64,000 nt of DNA, taken from the NCBI RefSeq assembly GCF_016918735.1, contig NZ_JAFFPR010000006.1, forward strand, positions 35,199 through 99,198, read 5' to 3'. The notes beneath the pieces are model-generated. The model was not told the origin of the DNA. It did no database searches and worked only from the letters and a program-made list of their open reading frames with translations. Below are positions 43,910-55,240 of this stretch, one piece after another. Position 1 is the stretch's first letter, and each line of letters opens with the position of its first letter. The stretch comes from Leptospira abararensis. Its GTDB lineage: Bacteria; Spirochaetota; Leptospiria; Leptospirales; Leptospiraceae. Made by a program: the position numbers and the translations under genes.

Positions 43910-44977
43910 ATGGGTGAAGGTTCACTCTCACAAGACGAGATAGACGCATTACTACAAGGTGCGGATGATACATTCGACCTCTCTTCCTTAAGTGGCGCCG
44001 CAAGTTCGTCATCGGACAACCTATCCCCTATTGACCGCGATATTATATCCGATGTGATCGGCTCTGCATTCCAGGTGGCGGGGAACACACTTGGCACGAT
44101 CTTAGCAAAAAACACTCGTTTTATGAACCCTGCCACCGAATCGAGCTCCTCTACCGATGTCCAAAAGGAACTCGGAACCAAATCCGTTAGTTTGTTTTCA
44201 ACGATTAGCGGTAGTTTGGCGGGTCGAGCTTGCCTTATTATGGCTCAAGAGAACGCCGCAAAAATTGCTGGTGTGATGATGGGAGGGATGACTCCTCCTG
44301 GACAATTAGATAACGCTCAGCTCCAAACTCTAAAAGATTCCTTGGCTCCGATCCTCGGAACGGTTACCGCTCAAATTGGAATGAAACTTGGTGGCACCAT
44401 GTCAGGTAGCCCACCTGAGATTGCTCTAGTTAATTCTGGTCGTGATTTACAACTGCCAGATGATAGTAGTTTGGTGAAGACAGCTCTCAGTTTGAATATT
44501 GATGGGGTCGGTTCTTTTAAAGTATACTATGTAATTTCTCTCTCTATGGCGAATTCCATATTGGATATTCAAAAGGGGGGAGGCCAAAAACAACAACAAC
44601 AGTCCGGCGGAATGAACGTCAACATGCAACCCAATATGGGAATGGGCGGTCAAGGTTCTGTTGGGATCAAAGGCGTTAATTTTCCTTCTCTTGCGACTGC
44701 CGGCGGTGGGCCTGGACAAACCAATCTCAACTTGCTGATGGACGTACAAATGGCACTGACGGTGGAACTTGGTCGAACCAAAATGTACATTAAGGATATT
44801 TTGGGACTTGGAGAAGGTTCCATCATCGAGTTAGACAAGTTAGCTGGGGAACCAGTAGATTTACTGGTCAACGGCAAACTCATTGCCAAAGGTGAGGTTG
44901 TGGTCATCGATGAAAACTTCGGTGTTCGTGTTACCGATATCGTAAGTCCTACAGACCGACTCAAAGGCGAAAAATGA
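43910..44977 (+). CDS. fliN: Flagellar motor switch protein FliN (FliY type)
   Basis: 355 residues, much longer than E. coli FliN (137). LSQDEIDALLQG at residues 6-17 is the short N-terminal motif shared with FliM/FliY. A CheC-like domain spans about 35-225 (IDRDIISDVIGSAFQVAGN, LAPILGTVTAQIGMKLGGT). A low-complexity Gly/Gln/Met linker (GGGQKQQQQSGGMN) leads to the C-terminal SpoA domain (about 270-350; LLMDVQMALTVELGRTKMYI, GSIIELDKLAGEPVDLLVNG). It forms part of the switch C-ring. It heads the export operon and its stop overlaps the fliO start (ATGA). Confidence 0.92.
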   Translation: MGEGSLSQDEIDALLQGADDTFDLSSLSGAASSSSDNLSPIDRDIISDVIGSAFQVAGNTLGTILAKNTRFMNPATESSSSTDVQKELGTKSVSLFSTISGSLAGRACLIMAQENAAKIAGVMMGGMTPPGQLDNAQLQTLKDSLAPILGTVTAQIGMKLGGTMSGSPPEIALVNSGRDLQLPDDSSLVKTALSLNIDGVGSFKVYYVISLSMANSILDIQKGGGQKQQQQSGGMNVNMQPNMGMGGQGSVGIKGVNFPSLATAGGGPGQTNLNLLMDVQMALTVELGRTKMYIKDILGLGEGSIIELDKLAGEPVDLLVNGKLIAKGEVVVIDENFGVRVTDIVSPTDRLKGEK

Positions 44978-45762
44978 TCCATTTAGGTAAGAGAGTTCAA
45001 AAACAAAAGGGGCAAGTTATGTACTTTTGCTTAGCCCTAGTATTTTTTGTATCCCCTCTTTTTTCCCAAAATGTGGAAACGAAAGAACTCGATCAAATCC
45101 TTCGCCAAGAGTTAGGGGAATCCAAAACCAAGCCGGCAGATGCCAATAATTCCAGTACAGTACCGAAATTTGAAGGATCCTCTAATACTAACAAAACGAA
45201 TGCGGACGAAGCTGACAAAGTTTCCCAAGAGCCAAATCTCATCCAGGAAAGATATGCAGAAAATCCGGATGATTCTCCTTCTGCCACTTGGATTTTACTA
45301 AAGATTTTATTTATTTTGGCCATCCTTGTGGGTGCCGGTTATTACCTCATCTTACAAATGCAAAAATCAAAATCGGCAAAGTATCCTGTGAAAGGATTTA
45401 TGAAGGTTTTGTCTAGCCTCTCCCTTTCGGCAACCCAATCGGTACAAATTGTAGAAGTGGGTGGGCGTACTCTTGTGTTAGGTGTTGCTGATGGATCTGT
45501 GAGTTTACTGACAGAAGTGACTGCGCCTGATGAAAAATCGCAGATCCAAAAGATGAAAGAGGAAGCAGACCCTTATGTTCCGAACTTCTTAGAAACAGTG
45601 CTTGAAAGTTTACAATCCAAAGCACAAAGAAAAATTCGAATCAACCCATCCAAAATGGAAAGTTTGGAATTTGATGGTGCTGCGGAAATCCAAAGAAAGG
45701 CCAAAGAAGGCCTTGCTCGACTTCGCAAACACAGAGAATTGTTAGAGGGAGGGGAATCGTGA
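44974..45762 (+). CDS. fliO: Flagellar biosynthesis protein FliO
   Basis: 262 residues. A signal-like helix [16 protein letters not shown] lies at the N-terminus, followed by an acidic periplasmic stretch, then a membrane helix [25 protein letters not shown] and the FliO cytosolic domain beginning [36 protein letters not shown] (parts). FliO helps assemble FliP rings. It has an unusually long N-terminal region for FliO, as known in spirochaetes. Sits between fliN and fliP with 4-bp overlaps on both sides; this syntenic place supports the naming. Confidence 0.85.
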   Translation: MIHLGKRVQKQKGQVMYFCLALVFFVSPLFSQNVETKELDQILRQELGESKTKPADANNSSTVPKFEGSSNTNKTNADEADKVSQEPNLIQERYAENPDDSPSATWILLKILFILAILVGAGYYLILQMQKSKSAKYPVKGFMKVLSSLSLSATQSVQIVEVGGRTLVLGVADGSVSLLTEVTAPDEKSQIQKMKEEADPYVPNFLETVLESLQSKAQRKIRINPSKMESLEFDGAAEIQRKAKEGLARLRKHRELLEGGES

Positions 45763-46568
45763 AATTGCGTTTTTTTTCCTTCCTTAAGAGACATAAATCT
45801 ATTATTTTTCTCATAAGTATTTTATTTCTCATCACGGCTGGTGGGTTTACGGGTCTTATGGCTCAGGATAAAGGAACAAGAATCCCTATTCCCAACTTGT
45901 CGTTTAACGTAAATGAGGCGAAGGGACCAAAAGACACAAGTCTTTCTCTGATGATCCTTTTTCTTGTGACCATTCTTTCTTTGGCTCCGGCCATTGTCAT
46001 GAGTGTCACATCCTTCACAAAAGTTGTGATTGTATTTGATTTTGTGAGAAGGGCACTCTCACTCCAAAACTTACCACCAAACCAGGTGATGATGGGTCTT
46101 GCTCTTTTTGTCACTTTTTTCATTATGGCACCTACTATTGGTAAGGTGAATGATGAAGCATTACAACCCTACTTAAATGGGAAAATTGACCAAACTTCTT
46201 TTATGGAAGGGTCAATGAAACACTTACGTCAGTTTATGATTCGTCAACTCGGTCGGGATGGAACCAAAGACGTAGCATTGTTTTTAAAAATTGGCAAGGT
46301 GCAGAATGTGAAGTCCTTTGAGGACGTTCCTTCTTATGTTTTGGTTCCTGCTTTTATGTTAAGCGAAATCAAAAAAGCCTTTATCATCGGGATTTATATC
46401 TTCATTCCTTTTATTGTCATTGATTTGATCGTGGCTTCCGCACTCCTTGCTATGGGTTTTATGATGTTACCTCCGGTAATGATCTCCCTTCCTCTTAAAC
46501 TCATTCTATTTATCTTAATTGATGGATGGAACTTACTCGTCCTTGAGCTTGTAAGGAGTTATAAATGA
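45759..46568 (+). CDS. fliP: Flagellar export protein FliP
   Basis: 269 residues of the export gate core. A signal-type helix is followed by [30 protein letters not shown] and the family signature RNALGLQ-equivalent [23 protein letters not shown], then three more helices and [32 protein letters not shown]. Periplasmic loop between helices about residues 115-190. Start GTG overlaps fliO (GTGA), stop overlaps fliQ (ATGA). FliP, FliQ and FliR together form the export gate complex. Confidence 0.96.
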   Translation: MKLRFFSFLKRHKSIIFLISILFLITAGGFTGLMAQDKGTRIPIPNLSFNVNEAKGPKDTSLSLMILFLVTILSLAPAIVMSVTSFTKVVIVFDFVRRALSLQNLPPNQVMMGLALFVTFFIMAPTIGKVNDEALQPYLNGKIDQTSFMEGSMKHLRQFMIRQLGRDGTKDVALFLKIGKVQNVKSFEDVPSYVLVPAFMLSEIKKAFIIGIYIFIPFIVIDLIVASALLAMGFMMLPPVMISLPLKLILFILIDGWNLLVLELVRSYK

Positions 46569-46828
46569 CAGAAGTCGATGTAGTTAATTTACTTAGAGAA
46601 GCATTTATCGTGACTCTCAAAATTTCGAGTCCCATTTTAATTACGGCCCTAGTAGTAGGACTGATTGTTGGTATTTTACAAACCACCACTTCCATCCAAG
46701 AACCAACCATTGCTTTTGTTCCGAAACTGGTTTCTATTTTTGCCGTGATTGTTTTCTTTTCGGCTTGGATGGTGCGAGTGATGACAGACTACACTCGCGA
46801 AATTTTTTTTATGATAGAAAAGATATGA
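46565..46828 (+). CDS. fliQ: Flagellar export protein FliQ
   Basis: 87 residues with two membrane helices and the FliQ pattern [32 protein letters not shown]. Part of the FliPQR export gate. Four-base overlap with fliP; fliR follows 1 bp later. Confidence 0.95.
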   Translation: MTEVDVVNLLREAFIVTLKISSPILITALVVGLIVGILQTTTSIQEPTIAFVPKLVSIFAVIVFFSAWMVRVMTDYTREIFFMIEKI

Positions 46829-46829
46829 T

Positions 46830-47612
46830 ATGGAATCATTTGTTTTACACTTTCAATCTTTTCTTTTGGTTTTAGTTCGCTTACTCGGACTCTTCCTTGT
46901 GGCGCCTTTTTATTCTTCGGAATCGATCAATTTTTCACTTCGGATGATTTTTTCCTTTATGGTTTCTCTGATTGTTTACCCGGTAGTAGCGACTTATATG
47001 CCAAAAGTTCCTGGCCATATGATTAATTATGGAATACTCATTATTTCTGAGATGTTGATTGGAGTGTTTATTGGATTTCTCGTCTCACTGGTGTTTGCTG
47101 CCTTCCAGATGGCTGGGGAATTTTTTAACAACCAAATTGGTTTTGGGTATACGGAAATTTTAGATCCTGTCACTCAAAACTCACTTCCGGCCATTGGTAC
47201 GATGAAAAACTTAATGGCAACAGCACTCTTTCTCGTGATTGGGGCACATAGGTTTCTCATTGAAACCATCGCTTATTCTTTTGAAAAGATTCGGATCATT
47301 TCTTTTACAGGGCAAGTGAATGCAGGATTGTACCGACTTATGGAAGAAGCGATCGGTGCCATGTTTGTTGTCGCTTTCAAAATTGCGCTTCCTGTGATGG
47401 GGATTTTGTTTTTGGTTTCTCTGGCAGAGGGCCTTATGGGAAAGGCCGCGCAACAAATGAATGTGATGTCTATGTCTTTTCCACTCAAAGTATTTATTGG
47501 AACACTCACTCTCATCGCAACCCTCACTTTTATTGCCACTCAAATGGTACAAGGAATCCAAATTTCTATGGATAAGGCAAGTTTACTCATCCGGGAGTGG
47601 CCAAGCCTATGA
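46830..47612 (+). CDS. fliR: Flagellar export protein FliR
   Basis: 260 residues, six membrane helices. Family features: LVRLLGLFLVAPFYSS near the start, GFLVSLVFAAFQMAGEFFNNQIGFG (a well-conserved FliR motif) around residue 75-100, LPVMGILFLVSLAEGLMGKAAQQMNV near the C-terminal third. Gate component together with FliP and FliQ. Its stop overlaps the flhB ATG (ATGA). Confidence 0.95.
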   Translation: MESFVLHFQSFLLVLVRLLGLFLVAPFYSSESINFSLRMIFSFMVSLIVYPVVATYMPKVPGHMINYGILIISEMLIGVFIGFLVSLVFAAFQMAGEFFNNQIGFGYTEILDPVTQNSLPAIGTMKNLMATALFLVIGAHRFLIETIAYSFEKIRIISFTGQVNAGLYRLMEEAIGAMFVVAFKIALPVMGILFLVSLAEGLMGKAAQQMNVMSMSFPLKVFIGTLTLIATLTFIATQMVQGIQISMDKASLLIREWPSL

Positions 47613-48883
47613 AAAAAAATGGATTCATTCAATTAAACTTGATTAAAATATTCCTACTCAGGTGGTTTGAACACCTGTTTGGTGGTAAAGCGGAATCGAA
47701 TTTCAACTGGTTTAAATATTATTTTTTTGGTTTGGATTCTTTAGAGCCGAGGATGGTTTCCGAAACTTTTTTTGAGTTTTCTTCTGGTTACTATGAAATA
47801 GAACTCCAACTCTTTGCGGCAGCAGATGAAGGGAGAACTGAACCTCCGAGTGAACGTCGCAGGCGAGAAGAAAAAGAGAAGGGAAATGTTCCGAAATCCA
47901 ATGAGGTGGCATCTACATTGGTTTTGTTAGGTGGCACGGGTGTCCTCTTTGTATTGGGTGATACTTTCATTCAGAACACTGCAATTTTTATTAAAAAATA
48001 CCTTCCCATGGGGATGAAGATGGATCGGTTCGGAGCCGAAGAGTTCCGCGTGATTCTATCGGGTGTATCCCGTGATTTTTTTAATCTCCTTTGGCCTGTC
48101 CTTGCGATCACACTTGTTTTTGCTGTTGTGGGGAATGTGGTTCAGGTGGGATTTATGTTTTCCCCAAGGGCCTTATCGTTTCGGTTTGATCGAATTTCCC
48201 CCAATTTCAAACGAGTATTGCCCAACCGCCAAACATTGTTTAACTTAGTGAAGTCATTGGCAAAAGTGGTTTTAATCGGAGTAATTAGTTATATCTTAAT
48301 CTCCGGAGATTTTTTGAAAGTGCTTCTTACAGGAAATATGGGAATGATGCAAGCCATCAAACTCATCACCTATTCTGGATTTAAAATTATGATGGCCGCT
48401 GGGCTTTTGTTACTTGGAATTGCTGTGGCTGACTTTTTTTTCCAAAAGTCAGAATTTGAAGAATCATTAAAACAAACTCCTTCCGAAGCCAAACGAGAGA
48501 TGAGGGAAGATTCTGGGGACCCGGTGATGAAAAACCGCAGGATGCAACTCGCACGGGACATGATGCAAGGAAATATGCTTCGTGAAGTTCCGAAAGCAGA
48601 TGTGGTCATTACAAACCCCACACATTATTCTGTGGCCTTGTCTTATGAAATGGGAAGGGATTCCGCACCTCGAGTGATTGCTAAGGGAGAAAACCGTCTA
48701 GCGCTCGAAATACGAAGGATCGCTCGGGAAAATGATGTTCCGATCGTCGAAAGTCCAAAACAAGCACGCCTTTTATATGCACAAGTGGAAGTGGGTAAAG
48801 AAATCCCGCAAGAGTTCTTCCATGCAGTGGTTCAAATCCTAATCACTCTTGAGAAGTTTAAAAAAAAAGTAGGAATGGCATAA
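47609..48883 (+). CDS. flhB: Flagellar export switch protein FlhB with extended N-terminus
   Basis: 424 residues from ATG 47609 (overlaps fliR stop). The canonical FlhB begins near residue 65 with [21 protein letters not shown]; ahead of it is a hydrophobic/aromatic extension of about 60 residues ([32 protein letters not shown]). Four membrane helices follow and the autocleavage site is NPTH at Asn336-Pro337, with the FlhB-C fragment ending in KFKKKVGMA. FlhB controls hook-to-filament substrate switching. A GTG at 47597 is also in frame but would lie further within fliR. The N-terminal extension may be added membrane-proximal sequence typical for the genus. Confidence 0.93.
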   Translation: MKKNGFIQLNLIKIFLLRWFEHLFGGKAESNFNWFKYYFFGLDSLEPRMVSETFFEFSSGYYEIELQLFAAADEGRTEPPSERRRREEKEKGNVPKSNEVASTLVLLGGTGVLFVLGDTFIQNTAIFIKKYLPMGMKMDRFGAEEFRVILSGVSRDFFNLLWPVLAITLVFAVVGNVVQVGFMFSPRALSFRFDRISPNFKRVLPNRQTLFNLVKSLAKVVLIGVISYILISGDFLKVLLTGNMGMMQAIKLITYSGFKIMMAAGLLLLGIAVADFFFQKSEFEESLKQTPSEAKREMREDSGDPVMKNRRMQLARDMMQGNMLREVPKADVVITNPTHYSVALSYEMGRDSAPRVIAKGENRLALEIRRIARENDVPIVESPKQARLLYAQVEVGKEIPQEFFHAVVQILITLEKFKKKVGMA

Positions 48884-48887
48884 ATAT

Positions 48888-51002
48888 ATGAACTTTAGAG
48901 ACATACTTAAACAATCCGATGTGATTTTAGGGGTAGGGACACTACTCATTTTGGGAATGCTCATTGTCCCTTTACCTGGTTTTCTTTTAGACATTCTTAT
49001 TGTGATCAGTATTGGACTTGGCCTCTTGATCCTTATGACAGCGCTCTCTGTGACCGAACCCAGTGAGTTTTCGATTTTCCCGAGTTTATTACTAATTACC
49101 ACCTTGTTTCGGTTAGCTTTGAACGTTTCCACTACACGACAAATTTTGTCTAAGGGTCCGGCTATGAATTCGAGTGTGATCGAAGCGTTTGGAACCTTTG
49201 TGGTGGGTGGAGAGTCGGGTCTCGGGAAGTATGTGGTTGGCCTCATTATCTTTATCATCTTAACGATTGTTCAGGTTCTTGTTATTACTAAAGGTGCAAC
49301 TCGGATCTCGGAAGTGGCAGCAAGATTTACTTTGGATGGATTGCCACAGAAACAAATGTCCATCGATATGGAGCTCAACAGTGGTGCGATTACTGAGGCC
49401 GAAGCCAAGGTAAAACGTAAAAAAGTCCAACGCGAAGTGGATTTTTACGGGGCCATGGATGGAGCATCCAAATTTGTCCAAGGGGATGTGAGAGCGGGCC
49501 TTATCATTACCGCCATCAACTTGTTAGGTGGAATTTTGATTGGATCGACCATACGCGGTGAATCTTTCCTTGCATCTATTGAAACTTACGGAAAGTTTAC
49601 GATTGGGGATGGACTCGTTTCCCAAATTCCAGGACTACTTTCTACAACAGCAACTGGTATCATTGTCACTCGTTCTAGTTCCGAAAAGAAACTGACCGTG
49701 GAGATCAAAGACCAACTTTTTGGGAATGCCAAAACTTTGTATGTCGTATCAGGTGCTCTCGGTCTTTCTAGTTTGATTCCAGGCCTTCCTTTCTTTTCCC
49801 TTTTGTTTTTGGCAGGGGCTATTGGGTATCTGGGTTATTCCATTGAAAAAGTAGCCAAAGAAGAAATTAAAAAAATCGAAACTGTGGCACAGGAAAAAGT
49901 CCAAGAGAAAAAACCAGAAAACTATATCAAAGAAATTTCTGTCGAAGCCATTCAGGTGGAACTGGGTCGCGACTTACTTCCGTTAGTGGATTCATCTTCT
50001 GGTGGGCATTTACTCGAACAAATTGCCAACACTCGTAAAAAGTTCGCGATCGATTTTGGTCTTGTGATTCCTGCAATCCGAATCATAGACAATTTAGAAA
50101 TTCCGCATGATAACTATAGTATCCGTATCAATGGAGTGGTTGTGGGTCAGTCGGCAGTGAGAGCCGATCGTTTGATGGCCATGAATAACACTGCTAGAAA
50201 TTTAGATGCCATCATCGGCGAACCATTCACTGAACCTGCCTTTGGTTTGAAAGCCACCTGGATTGATCCGAATGATAAAATTGAAGTAGAGAACAAAGGT
50301 TATTCGGTGGTCGATCCTTCCACTGTCATCATCACACACTTAAAAGAACTGATTTCCAATTATGCATCACAACTTCTCGGACGAGAAGAAGTGAAAGCCC
50401 TTCTAGAACATTTAAGACAAACGCACCCAACCCTTGTGGGAGAATTGGATTACGACAAACAAGGAAGGCTTGGGATCATCCAACAAACCTTACAAAATCT
50501 TTTGGCAGAAGGTCTTTCGATTAAAAACCTTCCGAAAATTATGGATGCGATTGCAAACCATCTTCCCAGAACAAACAATCCGTTTGATTTGGCTGAACAT
50601 GTAAGACAGTCTCTTTCTCGCCAAATCATCAATGATTTTCTTTCTCCCGATGGGAAGTTACATGTGGTTACGATTGATCCAAGGATCATAGATCGGATGA
50701 ATAAAAGTATCACACTCGATGAAACCGATGGAAGTAAAATCATCATCCTTCCTCATGATGTGCGTGTGAGAATTTTGGAATCGGTGTACAATGAACTCCA
50801 GAAAGCTCTCGATGAGAACCGTTTCCTGATCTTTGTGGTTTCTCGTTACCTCAGACAAGCGTTTGCATTCTTTTTGACAAAGGAACTCCCCCCAAGGAAC
50901 TTTGCAGTAATTGCTTCGGAAGAGATCCATCGAGGGGTTCCGACAGAAATCGCTTCTGTTCTGAGTCTTCCTTCTCGTGAGGAGCACCCACAAGAAGCAT
51001 AG
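48888..51002 (+). CDS. flhA: Flagellar export protein FlhA
   Basis: 704 residues with eight predicted helices in the first 330 ([70 protein letters not shown]) and a cytosolic domain from about 350 that includes [48 protein letters not shown] and [17 protein letters not shown]. FlhA forms the nonameric docking ring for late substrates. Last flagellar gene of the operon; fliN-to-flhA spacing is at most 4 bp throughout. flhF/flhG are not here. Confidence 0.97.
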   Translation: MNFRDILKQSDVILGVGTLLILGMLIVPLPGFLLDILIVISIGLGLLILMTALSVTEPSEFSIFPSLLLITTLFRLALNVSTTRQILSKGPAMNSSVIEAFGTFVVGGESGLGKYVVGLIIFIILTIVQVLVITKGATRISEVAARFTLDGLPQKQMSIDMELNSGAITEAEAKVKRKKVQREVDFYGAMDGASKFVQGDVRAGLIITAINLLGGILIGSTIRGESFLASIETYGKFTIGDGLVSQIPGLLSTTATGIIVTRSSSEKKLTVEIKDQLFGNAKTLYVVSGALGLSSLIPGLPFFSLLFLAGAIGYLGYSIEKVAKEEIKKIETVAQEKVQEKKPENYIKEISVEAIQVELGRDLLPLVDSSSGGHLLEQIANTRKKFAIDFGLVIPAIRIIDNLEIPHDNYSIRINGVVVGQSAVRADRLMAMNNTARNLDAIIGEPFTEPAFGLKATWIDPNDKIEVENKGYSVVDPSTVIITHLKELISNYASQLLGREEVKALLEHLRQTHPTLVGELDYDKQGRLGIIQQTLQNLLAEGLSIKNLPKIMDAIANHLPRTNNPFDLAEHVRQSLSRQIINDFLSPDGKLHVVTIDPRIIDRMNKSITLDETDGSKIIILPHDVRVRILESVYNELQKALDENRFLIFVVSRYLRQAFAFFLTKELPPRNFAVIASEEIHRGVPTEIASVLSLPSREEHPQEA

Positions 51003-51012
51003 GAGAAAGTTT

Positions 51013-51984
51013 TTGCAGCCACAGGTCCCCATCAGTCGAATTTCCGTCGCTCCGATGATGGACTGGACTGACAGGCACTTTCGTTTCTTTATGCGGCTGA
51101 TTACAAGGCACGCACTTTTATATACGGAGATGGTGACCACAGGTGCCATCCTCCGAGGGAAAGACAACCATCGGTATCTAGATTTTTCCAAAGAAGAACA
51201 TCCCATAGCACTCCAGTTAGGTGGAGATTCGCCGGCAGCTCTTGCCGAGTGCGCTAAAATTGGGGAAGATTATGGGTATGATGAAATCAATCTCAATGTA
51301 GGTTGTCCTTCCGACAGAGTCCAAAGTGGAAGTTTTGGGGCTTGCCTAATGAAAGAACCCGACCTTGTGGCAGAGATGGTTGCTTTTTGTAAATCCCGAG
51401 TCAAAATACCTGTGACCGTAAAACACCGGATTGGTGTGAACGGAAAAGAAAGTTACGAAGACCTATATCATTTTGTTTCCAAAATTAAGGAAGCGGGTGT
51501 GGACCAAATCATCGTTCATGCCAGGATCGCCATTTTAGAAGGGCTTTCGCCCAAAGAAAATCGAACCATCCCACCACTTCGGTATGAAGATGTCTATCGG
51601 CTCAAAAAAGAGTTTCCCGATTTGTCCATTGTCATCAACGGGGGAATTAAATCCCATGAAGAAATCGAAAACCACCTAACGAAAGTAGATGGAGTGATGA
51701 TTGGGCGAGCCGCTTATGACAATCCTTTTCTCTTTAGTGAGGTTGATTCACTTTATTATCAGTCAACAGACCCGACTAGGACTCGATCAGAGGTTCTTTC
51801 GGAACTGGTTCCCTATGTTCATTCTGTATTGAAAAAAGAAGGAAAGATACATTATATCCTCCGTCATATTTTGGGGCTTTATCATGGGGAAAAAGGGGCA
51901 AGAGAATACAGAAAATTTCTGACCGACAGAATGCATGCAAATGATGCCAGTGAATCCATTTTAAAAGACTATATTTTGCGTTAA
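51013..51984 (+). CDS. dusA: tRNA-dihydrouridine synthase A
   Basis: 323 residues from TTG 51013, chosen because AGGAG (51001-51005) sits 7 nt before it; an upstream in-frame GTG lies within flhA. Flavoenzyme reducing U20/U20a in tRNA. Motifs: [30 protein letters not shown] (DusA-type active loop), [21 protein letters not shown] with the catalytic Cys, [27 protein letters not shown] and [10 protein letters not shown]. The wording of these blocks is that of DusA rather than DusB or DusC. Follows flhA by 10 bp and may be co-transcribed with the flagellar operon. Confidence 0.93.
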   Translation: MQPQVPISRISVAPMMDWTDRHFRFFMRLITRHALLYTEMVTTGAILRGKDNHRYLDFSKEEHPIALQLGGDSPAALAECAKIGEDYGYDEINLNVGCPSDRVQSGSFGACLMKEPDLVAEMVAFCKSRVKIPVTVKHRIGVNGKESYEDLYHFVSKIKEAGVDQIIVHARIAILEGLSPKENRTIPPLRYEDVYRLKKEFPDLSIVINGGIKSHEEIENHLTKVDGVMIGRAAYDNPFLFSEVDSLYYQSTDPTRTRSEVLSELVPYVHSVLKKEGKIHYILRHILGLYHGEKGAREYRKFLTDRMHANDASESILKDYILR

Positions 51985-52315
51985 GGATACGAAGGGCGAA
52001 GGTCGCCTGCCATCGTTAGATGGCGGGGGACGGAAGCGTTAGCGCACCCCGAAGTAGCCTGACCCTTGGAAACAAAAAGTTTGGTTTTAGGAAAGATTGG
52101 GGAACGCCCATAAAAAAAGGGAAAAGTCAATTCAAATATTTGAATCTTTTTGGTATAGGATAACTTATATTAGACGGTATGGCATAGCAATTCGTTCGAA
52201 AAATTCTCCATTTGCCTGAAAAAGGGGGCGAAATGGCATCCAAAATCTATTAAAATCAAATGGGTTGACAGGGCGGTTTCTCTTCTCAGCCTGGTTAAAT
52301 TGAGAGGGAACTACC
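51985..52315. other. Intergenic region with GC-rich structured element, dusA to XPB
   Basis: 331 bp without a supported gene. The first half has a GC-rich, foldable stretch (51990-52068) listed separately. The second half holds a 14-bp palindrome TTCAAATATTTGAA (52131-52144), TATATT further on and a GAGAGGGA ribosome site for the next gene. Confidence 0.5.
51990..52068. repeat. GC-rich foldable element (possible dispersed repeat)
   Basis: Hairpin GCCATC GTTA GATGGC (52009-52024), then GGGG (from 52025) pairing with CCCC (52047-52050) around GCGTTAGCGC, then AGTAGCCTGACCCTTGG whose CCCTT can pair with AAGGG at 51992-51996. The element is richer in G+C than the surrounding spacer. REP-like repeat or a structured RNA are possible; only copy in this window that I see. 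Confidence 0.4.
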
Positions 52316-54013
52316 ATGACCAAGCCACTTACCGTACAAAGTGACAAAACGATGCTTCTAGAGGTGGATAACCCAGAATTTGAAGCCTGTCGGGACCTCA
52401 TTGCCAAGTTTGCCGAGCTCGAAAAAAGCCCGGAATATATGCATACCTATCGCATTTCTCCACTATCCTTGTGGAACGCAGCATCCATCAAAATGAGTGC
52501 CGAAGAGATCATTGAAGGTTTAACTAAGTTTGCTCGTTACTCTGTTCCTAAGAACGTAATGAATGAAGTGAGAGAACAAATCTCTCGTTATGGAAAAGTA
52601 AAATTGGTGAAGGAAGAATCTGGGGAATTGTACATCATTTCCAATGAAAAAGGTTTCATCACTGAGATTGCCAACAACCGTGCCGTTCAACCCTTTGTGG
52701 ATGGAATGGAAGGTGATAAAATTCGTATTAAAAAAGAATACCGTGGTCACATCAAACAAGCGTTAATCAAAATTGGTTTTCCTGTGGAAGACCTTGCGGG
52801 TTACGATGAAGGAAACAAATATCCATTTAACTTACGTCCTACGACAAAAGGTGGAATTAAGTTTGGAATGCGTGATTACCAAAGAGCTTCGGTGGAAGCG
52901 TTTCATGCTGGTGGTCGTAACGAAGGTGGTTCTGGAGTTGTCGTTCTTCCTTGCGGTGCGGGGAAAACCATCGTGGGTATGGGGGTGATGCAAATTGTTG
53001 GGGCAGAAACTCTCATCCTTGTAACGAACACTTTGTCCATTCGTCAGTGGAGGAATGAAATTTTAGACAAAACGGATATTCCGGAATCGGACATTGGTGA
53101 GTATTCGGGTGAGATGAAAGAAATTAAACCGATCACCATTGCGACATACAATATATTAACTCATAGAAAGAAAAAAGGTGGGGACTTTACCCACTTCCAT
53201 ATCTTCAGTGCCAACAATTGGGGACTCATTGTTTATGATGAGGTTCACTTATTACCAGCACCAGTATTTCGTATGACATCGGAACTCCAAGCCAAACGTA
53301 GGTTAGGTCTTACGGCAACTCTCGTTCGGGAAGATGGACTCGAAGAAGATGTGTTCTCACTTATCGGACCTAAAAAATATGATGTACCTTGGAAAGAACT
53401 CGAAGCCAAATCTTGGATTGCGGAAGCCAATTGTGTGGAAATTCGTGTTCCTATGGAAGATGACCTTCGTATGAAGTATTCTGTGGCGGATGACCGTGAA
53501 AAATTTCGTTTGGCATCAGAAAACCCAGAGAAACTTCGTGCGATCAGTTACATATTGAAGAAACATTCGACTAACAACATTTTGATCATTGGACAATACA
53601 TCAATCAGTTGGAAGAAATTTCCCAAACTTTCAAAATCCCTTTGATTACAGGAAAAACTCCTCTTCCGGAAAGACAGGAACTTTACCAAGCGTTTCGTTC
53701 TGGCCAAATCAAACAACTTGTGGTATCGAAGGTGGCAAACTTTTCTATCGATTTACCCGATGCGAACATTGCCATCCAGGTTTCGGGAACTTTTGGTTCC
53801 AGACAAGAAGAGGCGCAAAGGCTTGGACGGATCCTTCGTCCGAAGTCCCAAGACAATACGGCCATTTTTTACTCACTGATTTCGCGTGATACCAACGAAG
53901 AAAGGTTTGGACAAAACAGACAGCTCTTCCTCACCGAACAAGGGTATGAATATGAAATTTATACTTTGGATCAGTTTAAAGAAACTGTATCGGAAGAATT
54001 ACTCACTAAATAG
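52316..54013 (+). CDS. XPB/ERCC3-like DNA helicase
   Basis: 565-residue superfamily 2 helicase of the bacterial XPB type. An N-terminal domain (about 1-175; helicase-like pre-domain with IRISPLS-type HTYRISPLSLWNAAS) is followed by RecA-like domain 1 with RDYQRASVEAF (Q-like), Walker A LPCGAGKTIVG, YDEVHLL box and LGLTATLVREDG, which contains the XPB RED motif; domain 2 carries NILIIGQYINQLEEI, LVVSKVANFSIDLPDANIAIQVSG and RLGRILRPK. Such helicases unwind DNA in repair; in bacteria they often pair with a Bax1-like nuclease, which is not present here. Start ATG 52316 follows GAGAGGGA. Confidence 0.93.
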   Translation: MTKPLTVQSDKTMLLEVDNPEFEACRDLIAKFAELEKSPEYMHTYRISPLSLWNAASIKMSAEEIIEGLTKFARYSVPKNVMNEVREQISRYGKVKLVKEESGELYIISNEKGFITEIANNRAVQPFVDGMEGDKIRIKKEYRGHIKQALIKIGFPVEDLAGYDEGNKYPFNLRPTTKGGIKFGMRDYQRASVEAFHAGGRNEGGSGVVVLPCGAGKTIVGMGVMQIVGAETLILVTNTLSIRQWRNEILDKTDIPESDIGEYSGEMKEIKPITIATYNILTHRKKKGGDFTHFHIFSANNWGLIVYDEVHLLPAPVFRMTSELQAKRRLGLTATLVREDGLEEDVFSLIGPKKYDVPWKELEAKSWIAEANCVEIRVPMEDDLRMKYSVADDREKFRLASENPEKLRAISYILKKHSTNNILIIGQYINQLEEISQTFKIPLITGKTPLPERQELYQAFRSGQIKQLVVSKVANFSIDLPDANIAIQVSGTFGSRQEEAQRLGRILRPKSQDNTAIFYSLISRDTNEERFGQNRQLFLTEQGYEYEIYTLDQFKETVSEELLTK

Positions 54014-54021
54014 AGGATAGA

Positions 54022-55239
<1,218 letters not shown>

Positions 55240-55240
55240 A

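Noticed and set aside
47597..47608. GTG 47597 as start of flhB
   Set aside because: It would extend the overlap with fliR; ATG 47609 in the usual ATGA arrangement is better.
52131..52144. LexA-type operator for the XPB gene
   Set aside because: The palindrome TTCAAATATTTGAA does not match TTTGN5CAAA, the LexA motif I recall for Leptospira; kept only as an unspecific palindrome.
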